DNA of 64,000 nucleotides, taken from the NCBI RefSeq assembly GCF_905404315.1, contig NC_066272.1:930001-994000 (forward strand). Reading direction: 5' to 3'. The notes under the pieces were generated by a model. The model was not told the DNA's origin and did no database searches. It saw only the letters and a list, made by a program, of their open reading frames with translations. Origin of the DNA: Leptidea sinapis (lineage: Eukaryota > Arthropoda > Insecta > Lepidoptera > Pieridae). Below, in pieces: positions 1 to 12,800 of the stretch. Numbering within the stretch: the stretch's first letter is position 1; every line of letters starts with the position of its first letter. Position numbers and translations under genes: made by a program.

Positions 1-230
1 ATTTAATAGCCTGAGGGCGGCCACTCCATTCCCAATCTGTGGTATCATTAAGAAAGTCATTTATGTTATAGTAACCTTTACCACACAAACGTTTTTAAAC
101 AATTCTTTTGAAAAACGTAATACTTTTGTTTTGAACATTTTCTGGGATCTTGTTGTAAAAGCATATACTCGTACATCGCCCCACAAAAGACTTACTCACT
201 CGACTTAGCCGAGTAGTAAAATCACGTTAA
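1..230 (-). mobile_element. LINE 3'-end fragment (C-terminal ORF2 scrap)
   Basis: The reverse strand of about 50..215 matches, with many substitutions, the forward strand of 24350..24480. It includes a shared short palindrome (CTCGGCTAAGTCGAG-like) and the word AGATCCCAGA. In the 24 kb copy this stretch reads as the end of a non-LTR retrotransposon ORF2. Related tail pieces occur at 39232..39295 and 62950..63020. The fragment is heavily decayed, has no open frame, and may start outside the window. Confidence 0.55.
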
Positions 231-1609
231 TTGTTTCTACAATCCAACGATCAAGCATAACATATTTAAGCAGAGCTATCATCAGATATCACTATCAAGT
301 GAAAGCCCCATTTAAACTCCAGTTGTGTTATTATAAAACAGTTCAAGCTATGTTTAAACACTTGTTTTAAAAAAGTTCTATTACAATTCTGTGTCTTTCG
401 GTTGTTTAGCATTCCACATTCTTTAGACTTATTTTAAATAACGTCCTTAAGTCAATGACGTTCTATACAAATGGACAATTCGCTTCGTATAAAAACAATG
501 CCAAATATGAAACATGGCACAAATTACACTATAGTAAGGTTCGACTGCTACATCTATACATTGCCACATTTGCTCCAGTTGTTTAAATATTCTTGGTCAA
601 TAAGTAGCAATGTAAAACATTTATTTAGTTTAGGTTACGTATGTTGAATTTAGAAGCTGTGACAGTGACAGTTAACACACGACTTAGGAAAAATGTGTGC
701 TTACATTGTCTTTAAGCACACGTTTGCTGTCCCAGATTGCGAATGATATGTCCTTCTATCTAATATCTATCTATCCTTCTATAGAACGTCATTGACTAAA
801 TGCCATTAAAATCGTTGAATTTGTTACAGTTCGATGGAAAACTACATCCAAAACCAAAACACACTGAAAAGACTGTAAAAGAAGAGTCAATATCTCCTTC
901 CACCTTACTGGATCTTTTCGGAGGGCGACTCAATCGTACTATCTTTAACATAAACATGAATAATCCCTTTTTCAACCACTGCTATTTAAGCTATGAATAC
1001 TATTAATTTAATACCTGTATTAAATATATGTTTAGCTCTCTTATGCAGGTGCAGATATAAATAACGAGGGAGAGAAAGGTAACGAATGAAAGAGAATACG
1101 GTTCACTGAGGATGAGTGAAAGAGATGGGAGAGCTTTCGTTGGTGTTTTTATATATAGTCATGGCCTAACACATAGTTAACTATAAGTTATAAGTTACAA
1201 TCAACTAACAAATACGAAATACTTATAATTCGCAAATAAATAATGAGCTCACTATTTGTAGCCAAAATGATGTACAAAATATATCAATAAACTGTATTTT
1301 AATGTGTAGCACTTTTGTACGGTTCTGTTAAGTCTTGTTTATATATTAATTCAATTATAATTTTATTTATATGCGAGTTTTAATCAAGAAATATAATCAA
1401 TTGTACTCTACGAAATATATGTAATAATACAATTAAAATGAAAGGCGTTTTATTTCCTGTAGATTAGTTAAATTTAGCTGAATTTGAAACACATATATAC
1501 ACGTTGCTATATATACAAGATATTTAATTTAACTTATTACAAGTTATTATTTAAAGTAAACTTTCTCATCATCATCTTCCAAACATTTATGCTATCTTTC
1601 TTGTTGTGT
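231..1609. other. No gene seen; one two-copy repeat inside
   Basis: AT-rich DNA with only short open frames of non-coding composition, for example 800..1006. The stretch at about 455..620 is a diverged direct repeat of 45995..46150: both hold a GACGTTCTATACA-like word, a TTGCTCCAGTT-like word and the end word TTGGTCAATAA. The family is not identified. Confidence 0.5.
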
Positions 1610-1740
1610 TGATCGCCTGATGTTAAGTGATCACCGCTACCCACATTATCTTGCAGCAACAGAGCTTTTTTTGAAGGGACCCATGTCATATCATCCCGGA
1701 AAAACCGCACAAGGAAGCCTTATTCCTCATTCCACTAATT
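1610..1740 (-). mobile_element. LINE 3'-end fragment (same family as 40969..41815)
   Basis: The plus strand carries TTAAGTGATCACCGC followed by a stretch matching the last codons and 3' UTR of the LINE at 40969..41815 (ACCCATGTCATATCATCCCG-like). Only the 3'-most about 130 bp is present, a 5' truncation typical of target-primed insertion. Confidence 0.75.
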
Positions 1741-3173
1741 ATAATATGACATGTTCACCATCTATTTCTTGTTGACGAATTACATATTTTACTTCAGTGT
1801 TCAAGTTCATCTACTCATTAACAAAATATCACTATGTATTTCATGACTTACGAAACATGAGTGCCCTTAACGATAGTTTTTTTTTACTTATTTTTCCTTT
1901 TCTTAGTTGGTAATTTTTTAAATTAAATTAATTTATTTGCAACAATAACTCTATCTGTGATGATAAACTGGTCCCAAAAGATCTCACAGAGAGCAACGCC
2001 CTTCAAAATGTATAAAATGATATTGCAGAATAAGTGAATTTCTGAAAGATAATCCTCGTGACGTGGTTGCATTTGTTCATACACTCTCCATTGATGAGAA
2101 CAACTGGAAATTGCATGTTTCACCTTGATGGTGACAAGCCCATTTTACCTCTAAGTTTATTAGAAATCGCATTTCAGTTGTCCAAAAAATTGGATGAATG
2201 CTCCCGCTTGTTGATTTCTTCTATCATTACTAATGAATTGTCAACATGACTTAAACACAAGAAGTCTTATAGACTTATAAATAGTTTACAAGAGGAGAAA
2301 ATCTCTAACGGAGATACCGCAAGATAGAGAAGAAAAGCGAATGTATAGTTACACCACCAGTAGCTACGCTAGGAATTAGTTCTTTAGTATTTTGCTTAGA
2401 TAATTAATTAAACATCTAGATAAAGCCTCTTGATGTTAGGAAACAACAATGAAAACAGGTCAGGTTTACTACTTTAGTGTGCGTGACAAGCTAAGTCTTA
2501 CACTCACGATATTTATTTATTTCATGGTCTACTAGCAATTTTACATAAAAATATTTATAAACTATTAACAATTTAAATAACATGCACAGTGTATGCAAAA
2601 TAATTTAAAGGTAAACACTCCATGATCATTTTGCTTATCATTATATAAATGTAAAAATGAGCTTAAAACTATTAACTGAGAAAAAAAAATTATACAAAAA
2701 TAATTTAAAAGTCTGCAATAACCAATTGAGAATTGATTTAAGGATAGTTTGGGAAACAAATAATAAGTGTTTTAATTACAACTAAATATAACAAAAACCC
2801 AAATCTAAGCTAAGTAAATATACAATAAATTTAACCAAACTAAAATTAAAATATAATATTATGTAATAACTAAAATGACAAAGTAATCTATCACACTCAT
2901 GACTATCTAACTAATATGCTAATAATTAATTTACGAATAGTGTTAGGGGAATCAATGTATGTCACTTTGTTTTAGTGTGCGTGCGTTGCTGAAAATAGAG
3001 GTTAACTGTTTAACGCCGCAATTTTTTTCGAAGTGTTCTCAGCTGTCACAGTCTATCTAGATGTAAAAAATTTCTGAGAAATTTGAATATTAAACAAGCA
3101 AACGCACACATTGACAAATCAATTAAGATTTGTTAATCTATTTCAGCTTAGGTCTATGAGCAGTCTGCATCTA
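1741..3173. other. No gene seen
   Basis: AT-rich intergenic DNA. Two short overlapping ORFs near 1923..2249 on opposite strands have no recognisable motif. No splice-bounded coding exon was found by eye. Confidence 0.4.
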
Positions 3174-4455
3174 CAAGGTGGGCCAAAAGAAATCACTTTA
3201 TTGGAAGATGCTCTCATTTTTGCAAATGGCAGCCAATGTCAAATCTGTTTTGACATTTCTTGACTAGACAGATGCAGAATACAAATGAACAAGCTATGGA
3301 GCGATACACTCCCCAAGAACGCGGAATAATTGTGTCTATTTTTTGCGTGATAATTCGTCTGTGTTGTTGGCGCAGCGCGGATTCCGTTGCTGATTCCTCC
3401 CTGACACCGACTGCGCAAACACTGCGCCGTTTGGTCACCAACCTTGAAGAGAATGGGACTACACGAGATGATGCCAAGAGTGGCCGGCCACGAAGCGGCC
3501 CGATCTGCTGAGATTATCGCTGCTGTTGCCGAGGATGTCAAGCTGTCGCTGGAGACATCGACCAGACGACGTGCCACACAATTAGTCATCAGCCAGACGT
3601 CCCTAAGGCAAATTTTGGTCAAACACTTACGCATGTTCCCGTCCAAAGTTCAGTCCGTGCATCACTTGCTGCCTGACGACCGCCAAACGCGGGTAACGTA
3701 CGCCCAAGCCACCCTCAATCTCGAGGAAGGAGTGGACGATTTTTCGATCAAAATCATAATGAGCGATGAGGCTCATTTCCACCTCAGTGGCTACGTGAAC
3801 ACACAAAACTATGGGGCACCGAAAATCCACGAGTGATGCACGTGGAGCCATTACACCCGCTCAAAGTGACTGCATGGTGCGCTGTTCATGCTGGAGGAGT
3901 CATCGGGCCATTTTTTTCGAGAACACCGCTGGCCAAACGACAACAGTGGACGCTGCGCGCTTTTTTTTGCCGCAATTGGACGAATTAGGCCTGCAGGACA
4001 TGTGGTTCCAACAGGACGGAGCAACGGCACACACTGCGCGAGCCAGAACCGATATTCCGTTCCCGGGTCGCCTCATCTCTCGTTTTGGCGATTTGCACTT
4101 TTCCACAAGATCGCATCATTTAACCGTTTCAGACTTTTTTTTGTGGGGTTTTTTGAAGTCCCGTGTTTACCTGAACAAGCCGGAGCCTCTGGAAGCCCTC
4201 AATGACAACATTCGACACGAGTGCAAGAATCTGTCGCCCAAAGTTATCGCTGAAGTGATGAAAAATGCCATAAAACGAGCCCAATTGTGACGGCGCCCAT
4301 TTGGCCGATATCATCTTCTCGACTTGACCAATACAATTATAAAGGATGGAGGATTTATTTGAAATAAACATAATCAATAAACAGAATCGAAGTTATTCAT
4401 TTAGAAAAAAAAAGAGAGCCAAACAACATCGGATGACTTCTTTTGGCCCACCCTG
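3174..4455 (+). mobile_element. mariner-family DNA transposon, full length, decayed
   Basis: The element is bounded by inverted ends: GGTGGGCCAAAAGAAATCA near 3177 and the reverse complement of TGACTTCTTTTGGCCCACC near 4435..4453. A TA target duplication flanks it at 3172..3173 and 4456..4457. At 1282 bp it has the usual mariner size. Everything between the ends is transposase-derived or UTR. The transposase frame is broken (see the pseudogene entry), so this copy is not autonomous, but its intact ends could still be cut by a related transposase. Confidence 0.93.
3260..4290 (+). pseudogene. mariner transposase pseudogene
   Basis: The conceptual transposase is spread over at least three frames: 3260..3511, 3444..3836 and 3811..4290. 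The N-terminal part has helix-turn-helix-like text (TLRRLVTNLEENGT) and a linker rich in Arg and Ser. The catalytic part shows the first acid in SDEAHFHLSG, the second in QQDGATAH (Asp codon at 4015) and the third in DFFLWG (Asp codon at 4132). The second and third acids are separated by 38 residues here rather than the 34 of classical mariners. That could reflect a D,D41D-type lineage with small deletions or local indels in this copy. No full-length frame survives. Confidence 0.88.
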
Positions 4456-4457
4456 TA

Positions 4458-5339
4458 TATACAAATTGTTACATACGATTTGTGAGCTCATGTTGTACAT
4501 TATCGTAGTGATATCCGCACGTCAAACTAGCTATGTCTAACCAAGATATAATATGTCAAACTGTAGAAATCTTTGCGCTCTCACTCCCATAAGTAATTTT
4601 GCATAAGATTATCTCGTTCTGACAACATGAGTGTGAAGATAGGAACAGAAAAACCTCAGCTATATGATCGGCAATAATATATTGAATAATCTCAACTTTT
4701 AAGTCCATTGATAACTGTGTGGATATTTATCAGCCTCGGACTGATTTTAAGGCAATATTGGAATATGGATACTGTTAGTAAAAGTTTCAGTCACCAAAGA
4801 GATCAATTATAAAGATAAATAAACCAAGCGCGAGCCAAACTTTTACTTAAATCCAAATTATACTTTGTTTTATTTCCTCAACTAGTAAGGATAAGTGCAT
4901 TATAATATTTCTCTAGAGGACATTGTATCAGACGCTAAAATTGATACAGAGTCAATCTTCTATGTACATCCTTATCTCAATAGCTTGAATTGTTTAATCT
5001 ACAATTAATAATAAACATAACTCTCTTTCTTCTGTAGTCTGTTATATCAAATTTGGTAATATAACAGTTACGTTAAATTAAATATGATCATTAACCTCTA
5101 ATTATTTATAATTTTATTGTTCCTTAATGTATTTAAATAAATAATTGTATTTTATACTTCATAAGTTGCATGTGTTTATTTTCTCATAGAGGTTATAAAA
5201 AGCATAGCGTCCACCTCGGGAGCCATACTATTTGAAACTCGAGTAATATATTTAAATAAAACACTTTTAAATGATTAAAACGCGTGTTATTGAAACTGTT
5301 TTTACATTAGATTTTTGCGTAAAAGTTACATTTTTATTT
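4458..5339. other. No gene seen
   Basis: AT-rich spacer. No motif, splice-bounded exon or repeat end was recognised. Confidence 0.4.
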
Positions 5340-5690
5340 AAGTTAACCCGACGTTTCAAGACCTTTCCAGATCTCGTTTTCAGGGGACAGCAGATGAAAT
5401 GAGTCAAAGATTGAAGTATTTGTTATAGCTGTCATTATGAAGTTTAGCGCCATTTATTGCCTCGGAGGTGGTATTTTTTGCTGTAGACAGATGGTTTTTG
5501 GCAAAATTTACTGACAGTGCCTCTTCTTTTTTGGTATGTGTAGTTGTGGGTTTTAATTTAGATGTTATTGGATCCCAGGTGTGAGATAATTTTAGAGCGT
5601 CTTCTCTATTGAAAATTGGGTTTTTTTAATTTCGATGGCTTCACGTCTTGGGAGAAATCTATTCTCTTTTACCAAAACTTTTGGTTGGTT
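5340..5690 (-). mobile_element. Probable Penelope-like element 3' remnant
   Basis: Read on the minus strand, the segment gives short peptide pieces such as REAIEIKK and SIEKTL before a 3' stretch ending in a GAAACGTCGGGTTAAC word. This arrangement (a 'REAIEI..' motif, then a noncoding tail with an ACGTCGGGTTAAC-like end) resembles the C-terminal endonuclease region and tail of insect Penelope-like elements. Several stops interrupt it. The assignment rests on remembered motif style; a LINE tail is the alternative. Confidence 0.45.
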
Positions 5691-6028
5691 GAACGAATAT
5701 TACACTTTACTGGTCTCAAGAATTGCTGGATCTTCTTGTTAAAACAGTTACAATTACACACGTTTGATTGCATTTAAAAGTGTAACACTCGCGTTAATCA
5801 AAGAAAACACTCGAGTAACGTAATTTTAAATCCTTTACTGCGCTTAGGCAAACAATCCACTATTCTGCATGTACTTTTCTACCTATATCTTCTGTACCTA
5901 CTAAATTTACTTTGTTATAGAACTCTAAGTCTAAAAAATAAACAAAAAGAAATCGTAAGCACTAGATAACGTATACGAACGTGACTTTGAACCAATTTCC
6001 GTTACAATAAATATTAATAATATTTATG
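5691..6028. other. Upstream region of gene A; nothing else seen
   Basis: AT-rich DNA with no repeat end or ORF recognised. It leads into the candidate TATA box of the gene at 6074. Confidence 0.35.
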
Positions 6029-6036
6029 TATATAAG
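6029..6036 (+). promoter_or_regulatory. Candidate TATA box for gene A
   Basis: TATATAAG lies 38 bp upstream of the ATG at 6074. A start site about 25-30 bp downstream would leave a 5' UTR of only about 10-20 nt. No convincing arthropod initiator was found, so an upstream noncoding exon remains possible. Confidence 0.4.
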
Positions 6037-6073
6037 CAAGGTTTAAAAAGACTTTAATTATAAGGAGCTCACC

Positions 6074-9000
6074 ATGTGTAAAGTGTGTATTGCGTTGATT
6101 TTTGCTGCCGTTGTGCAAAATGTAAGAAATATTATTCACATTTCTTTGTAAGCGTATTAGGGGTTAGAGTATAAAATTGCCCGTTGTTGATACTTTGATT
6201 TACGTACACTCACGGGTTAGAACGCGATGACAATGCCATTACCAAATTAATTACCATACAGTTGGAACTTGGCTAAAGAATTTGTGAAAATTAAACTGCC
6301 GTAAAAAGATCTTGGGCACCGTTTTATAATATTTTATGACTTCATATTGCTGGTACACCCGGCTTGACACATTAAAGGAGAAAAATCATATCTGATCCTA
6401 ATTATAGGTGCTAAACTTCCTCCAAGAGAAACTATTTTAAGTAAACTTCATTTACATCACTCGCATAAGCCTTATTTGAGGATGAAAGAGGAAGATAACA
6501 ATATTGCTAATAACTTTTATCTGAGTGTCAAAAACTGTCTTGTCTGCCTATCGGAGGATTTAAAAATCGTCTTCTATTATATTGTAAATTAAATTCATTT
6601 GATTTTGTCAAATAGTAATTGTTTTATATCGTGTTGGTTCTGCAACAATACGTAGGATTATAGAAGAATAAAACATAAATTTTCTTTCCTCTATATTTTA
6701 TTCAGGTGCTGTTACATATTACTTCTATAATAGGTATATTATTTTATATTATATCAAACATTAGTCTTAAAGTCTATGTTTATATCTTTCACTTATTATA
6801 TATATGCCTAATCCCATATTATTTAAAATTATTGATTTAAATTTGAAATGTGGATACTGTAACTTAAGTTTCCGTCACCAAAGAAATCAATCATGGACAT
6901 TTAATGAACTAGTAACTTAGTGAGACTTAGTGAGAATAAGTTAATTATAATATTAATTCTACCTGCTTGTAGATTGAGCCGATAAAACAATTGAGATTCA
7001 TAATTTTAATCTCGGATTGTCAATTTAGGGTTAAGATCGAATGTAGAAATCGGCCGATAGTTGTTTATATGAAGCTTACGTTATTTATAGACTCTTACCG
7101 TCGGGTTAAATAAATAATTGATATTTTACCAAACAACTAATTAAAATTCACTTATTATTTGTCACGTGTTTTTATCCTTTGAAATATTTTTTTAATATTT
7201 AAAATAACTGTTAATCAAATGAATCAGTATCTAAAATATAAAAATGATCAGGGATGGCTTGATGAACCACCAAAATAATCAGTAATGAAAGAAAGAGTAT
7301 TCAAATGTCGCTATCTTTTACAGATACAATGCCGCCCAGCATCAGAGACACAGAGTGTCGCCAATCATCAGCTACACTTACTGGTCGCTAACTCTTCCGA
7401 CACAACCAACTATCAGTTGACCCCTATTATGGCAAAAATGAGCAACATCGATGAGGAAATTAACAATCAACTGAAAGCCAAGCTTGCATTCATCGAACTT
7501 CCGGTGAGTTTTGTTACAGAAATATTATCTTGGTCAGTGCAATATCGACTTTACTAAAATGCGGTTGTTTTAAAAGTACAATTTTGTACCAAATCTTATC
7601 TTTATTTATGGCCGCTCCACATGTAAAGAATTCTAACGGATGCAAAGAAAATAAATATGGTGAATCGAATGAACGGGAATATATTATGTAATTATGATTT
7701 TTATATTTTCACCACACAGCGATGAAAATGCGCTACTTCATTCCATTCCAATAATTTAAAAAAACTATTAATATTATCATTGCAATAATTTATTTAGGTT
7801 TTTGTTACTTTTTGTTTTTAAAATTATTTTTACTTATCACCGTGTGACATATCAATATTAAACTCCGGTAACTAAAAGACACGCAACTCTCGATTCCTCC
7901 GTTATTGCAGAACAATCTAGAATCTACTTTGACCCCCTCTTTTATAAAAATATGTTATTTATAAAAATCATAAATTATATTTGCTATGTAAACCGGATAT
8001 TTAAGATAAGTATATTGCATGTTCTATATTAATTTACGAAGGTATAGTTACTTAGAACTTACTTAAGCAGCTATAAATTGTATGTTTTAATTAAGTGCCA
8101 TGTTAATTAGGGCTAGTTTTACTCATCTTGTCTATTTATGTTGAATCGCTTTGAAACGCTTCTAGTGTTAACATTAGCTAGCGAAGCAATGGTATTTATC
8201 GTAAGGACTTGTACTTAACTTAATGCTTTATTGTGTTTTGGACTAAAAGAGTTCCTTCAATTTGATTCGTTATGATACAAGTATTTGAGTAATCTGTTTA
8301 TCCATTTTAATTTCAGTTCACTTCAACTAAACACCACTTTTGAAGATAATATAGTTGGTAACTAACACCAAACTGGTGGTCCGGGTATGAACCAAAATTT
8401 CTAGATACATTGGCAGTAGATTCAGAAGTGGATTGTGTTAGAAATTAATAAAATAGGGCCGTTAGATATCAAATTTTGACTCTTTTTAAATACCATATAT
8501 AATCAGAGATAGCCAAAATGATTCAGATAAACATGTTTTTCGGTCTATCCATAATTGATTAAGTTAAGAAAATTTAATCATTTCTAAAGCCGTAGTAACT
8601 ATTTGCTTTGTCGTGAATCTGAATAAGAGATAGCAATTATTACCCAACATCATTATCAATTGCCACGGAGTTATTAGTGGGTGGCTAAATTAACTAAATT
8701 GAAATTTGTCATTATTCGTTTCATAACGATAAAAATTATTATTGAATGGTGGGTTAGAGTTCAAAATAATCCGATAGTATAATCGGTACAGAAAGTGAGG
8801 AATGCTATCGTATGTATGTTTATTGAAGATATTTTCTTCCCTGCAGAATCTTTCTGACAAAAATTTATAATTTTGGAACGCGTTTTTCAACCTTACCTCG
8901 ATTTTTGTTTTGTTGCGCCAAAGAAATTAAACTTTTAAAAATTAAATAAATTAAAATTTGTGTGCAAATGTACACGAACACTTTTTTAAATTAAAGAAAT

Positions 9001-9759
9001 CCACAATTTGACTTCCTTATTTAGTATAAAAATGTGTCAAATATATTATAAGAATAAACGGACATGTTTGGCAAATGTACTGTGTCTACGTGTGTGAATG
9101 TAATCTATGTAGTCCACGCATGCCCCTTTATTTTATTTATCTTTGACCTTACTTCACTTTTCACTGATTTACACACTCACTCATATTTGCTCTATATCTT
9201 ATAGCATTAAATTTTCTTGACACGGTTCTCTTTACACGACCAAACCACCTCAATACATGTTATCCACTATATATTATATATATTTTTATGAGAATAAGGG
9301 ACGAGACGAGCAGTACGGACGACAGCTGATGGTAATTGATACGCTCTGCCCATTTAAATGCAGTGCCGCTCAGGATTCTTGAAAAGCCCAAAAATTTAGA
9401 CATAAGATGTTAAGTCTCATTTGCCCAGTAATTTAGTAGCTACGACGCCCTTCATCAACAATAATGTTAACACATTACTGCTTCACGGCAGAAATAGGCG
9501 CCGTTGTGGTACCCATAATCTAGCCGGTATCCTGTGCAAAGGAGCCTCCCACTGGTTTTTATAATCCTAATCAATTGACCATTTTTCATTTCAGTTTAAC
9601 GCTAAGCATAGCCTGAAATCTAGCAGTGACAATGATGATTCGGAGGAGTGTAAAGATCAGATGATCGTTATGCTAGTTCCAGAAGATGAATTAGATTTGA
9701 ATTCAGACGATACAAGTGAGGAGGAAAAAAACCCGAAGATTCCTACAGATTTCGATTAA
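6074..9759 (+). CDS. Gene A: predicted secreted acidic protein, 3 exons
   Basis: The exons are 6074..6121, 7324..7503 and 9595..9759. Donors are GTAAGA at 6122 and GTGAGT at 7504; acceptors are TTTTACAG before 7324 and TTTCAG before 9595. Both introns (1202 and 2091 bp) are phase 0, and the joined frame has 130 codons plus TAA. The ATG is in a good ACC context. Residues 1-19 form a signal peptide (hydrophobic IALIFAAVV core), probably cut near IQC|RP. Exon 2 encodes a polar, predicted helical region (NIDEEINNQLKAKLAF). Exon 3 is strongly acidic, with 17 Asp/Glu in 54 residues and a Ser/Asp cluster (SSSDNDDSEEC). I do not recognise the family and propose no function beyond secretion. Against: short exons by eye. 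For: three matching phases, clean splice sites, a TATA box upstream and an AATAAA downstream. Confidence 0.72.
9280..9556 (+). repeat. Dispersed SINE-like repeat, copy 1 (intron 2 of gene A)
   Basis: It runs from TATGAGAATAAGGGACGAG to AGGAGCCTCCCACTGG. Other copies lie at 20005..20172 (+), 43712..43992 (+) and 50505..50757 (-). Shared landmarks are GCAGTGCCGCTCAGGATTC, AGATGTTAAGTCTCATTTGC, ACACATTACTGCTTCACGGC and CCCATAATCTAGCC. I recognise the family as common in lepidopteran genomes but cannot give a class. This copy lacks the second arm of the internal hairpin seen at 43739..43783. Confidence 0.8.
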
Positions 9760-9889
9760 GTAGTTGAATATGTACACCCTCATGTCCCAAATATAAGCCG
9801 ACGTATGACAACAACTGTCATTCCCGTAATAATTATAACAAATAGTACTATCATGACTTAGAGAACGGAGTGTAATTATTGATTGATGT

Positions 9890-9895
9890 AATAAA
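9890..9895 (+). terminator. Candidate polyadenylation signal of gene A
   Basis: AATAAA lies 130 bp after the TAA of gene A and gives a plausible 3' UTR of about 150 nt. AATAAA is common by chance in DNA this AT-rich. Confidence 0.4.
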
Positions 9896-12800
9896 ACAGA
9901 CATTGTATATTTTAAGTAGCGATATTAAAATTGTACATAAATTAACAAAATACAATATTTTGGAAGCTTGCTTATTTATTAATCATTTGAAAAAAATCAT
10001 TCCTTTTGTTGTTTTTTCACACCTTTATTTTTCAAATCATTATGAAGAAGTAGACATACAAAACGCAAATCTTTTCAAGACAGTAAAAGACAACTTTAAA
10101 AGGACAAAAACATCACAGATCTCCAGATGGTTGGTGATTACTAAGAAATTATCAAAAAGAACTTTTATGATAAAAATGTACATTATATTAATGTATCTTC
10201 TGATGACTTTACTGAAATAAATTCTAACGAGCAGCGTATACGTGGAAAATAGTCATTGAGGTCTGGACTGCAGTTAGAACTTAATTCTCAAGGCGACGCT
10301 CACAAGTAACTGTCACTGGCAACTGAAGACCCTTAATATCAGCTGGCATATTAATTTATATTTATTTAATATTTTTATTGAATAAGCTACAAAATTAGAC
10401 TATCGACCGAGTGGAAATGTAGGCAAACCTTAAAGGAGATCTGGTTAAGGTCCTTACTCAATTAAAACAATTACAAATAGATAATTTGGGTCATGATTGT
10501 CAAGAATTGATGATATATATATGATTACAATATAGATGTGACCGTTGAAAAAAACTCTATGCAACCAAATTTCATTTGACATCATAAGATTAGGCATGCT
10601 TATTAACATGATAACAAAATGAAGGCACGTCCATTCAACCGACAATGATACGAAGAACTTGCTTGCTGAGAAGCCCGAAGGTTTTGAGCAAACATTTACC
10701 GAGGGCTGGGAAACCTCAAACAAACACTTGAAATTGGAGCTATCGGCCCTTCGTTTGGAACAAATACCTTTGTTGTTCGCAGCGAACAAACAAACAGAAC
10801 GAAGCTTAATTAAAGAGAAAAGAGTTTTATTGTGATAACCGTCTGGACTTGATCGAGATGTTTTGCAAATAAAAGTCATATTATATTGTATTTGAAGAAA
10901 TATTATATAAAAAGTTTTAAAATTTAGATCTGACAGCCAATTTTATCATGTTTATAATAGCAATGTTCAAACTAAAATTGTCAAAAGTTTTATCGCCTTT
11001 GTTTTTCAAGTCAGCTCAGCATAAATTCTAATTTAAAGCATAGAAATCAATTAGAGCAAATTTCGGGTTATATTCGCCTAATTATATAATATTATAATTT
11101 ACTTATATTACATTGCTAGGTACGCTTGCAACGCTCTGGATAGTGAGGGACTTTTGCGGCAATATGTGAGTGGCAATATGCATATGACATTGAGATCGAT
11201 ATCATGAAATATTGATATTTAATTTAAAAAAACAGTGGTTTAGAAACGGCAAGGAAATACTTCCAATCCGTTAACAAGGTTGTTGATCATCTTGTTCTGT
11301 TGCGAGAACTTTGACGATTTGTTTTCCCTTCTACAAATTGTTCTAAAGTATTTCGTTGCAAACGATAATATTGCCAAATAACTTAAATATTCATACCATG
11401 AAAGTTAAAACTAAATTTACCGGAGCCAACTGTTATAGGATCGTCTATATATTTGATTGCACAATACCCATACAATATGCTTCAGACCTGAGAAGAAGGG
11501 GCATCAAACTCAGAAGGCTTCTTCTTTGTGCTAAAAGACTCCAAGACGCAATTTAAAAAAATAATCAAAATGACATTTGTTTAAATCTAAGTCTGCGTGT
11601 CCATTGAGTTTATACATTAAAGTATTATTTCACATTTTAAATGTCAATTAACTTATAGTCAGCATATAAACCTTTGTCAGCTAACATTGTTGTTTCAAAG
11701 TAATGACTATGTTAAGTACGTGCCTTATCAAGGCAATAATAAAATCACAATAACGAATTCTGCTCATACTCAGTTCAATATTTGTGTCGTAAAATAACAA
11801 TGTTGGTATTTGCTTAATGTAAGGTTGTGGTTTTATAGTGTTTATAGGCAGGGGCCTGTTTTGATTTGCACGATACATTATAGGTTTTGTTCATGATAAA
11901 AGAACTTTAATTTTTACATAAATAAAATAACATTTATTTATTAGAAATAACCTAATGTATAACTGTTATTTTTTATAATAATATCGTAATTAGCTAGTTT
12001 TATTCACTACTTGCATCGATCAAATACAGTCTCATAGTTGCTACACGCTACGCTGAAGGAATTCGTGAAAATTTCTAAAAACTGTCCCATGTTTCATAGA
12101 TTAGTGTGTACAAAAGTATCTACTCAGAATCACTTTGGAGTCCAGAATACTTTAACCGAATAGTTAGTCGAAGAAAATGCTCTTTTTAAACATTGATATA
12201 ATAGTATATATGTCAACATCATTTCTTACAGTTGAACGGGTTGGTTTTACACTATAGCGATATTATAATCAATCTAGGTATATTATCACAAATGAAGTTA
12301 GCAGTAGCAATTTATTTTCATACGCAATTTGCAGAACAGTGTTAGTAAACATTGGAGCGTGTATGCAATTTTCCGTCTGGAATTATTGACGACATAGTAG
12401 TGATCAAGGTTCTGACATTGGCCGGCCGCTGCCGCGGCATGCTACGCTCGGCTCATGCGTTGTGGTTAACAGTCTCAATTTGTTTTTTAGAGTTACTAGT
12501 AAAGAAAGGCCGATTCTCTTAGATACCAATTACTTAATAATGGCTTTATAATAATACCAGTAAAATTGTTAAAATATCATTGACTTACAATATCACTATA
12601 GTGTACGCGTGACAATACAATGTCACTAAAACCAGGCCGTTAAATTGTAAGAAATGAAGTCTATTGACAATTTACTGTTTAATAATAATATCACGGCATT
12701 GATAATATATGTCGGCGTTAAACCAGGGTTTCCTTGAATTGTCCATCATGAAGAAATACAACACTAAGAATTTCTCAGTTTATTGAAGCACAACTGCTAG

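Noticed and set aside
1923..2249. Overlapping ORFs on both strands suggesting a transposase scrap
   Set aside because: The peptide text resembles a mariner linker only vaguely; no catalytic motif or inverted ends.
10454..10879. 141-codon minus-strand ORF
   Set aside because: No motif, a composition expected of AT-rich random sequence, and no splice or promoter context.
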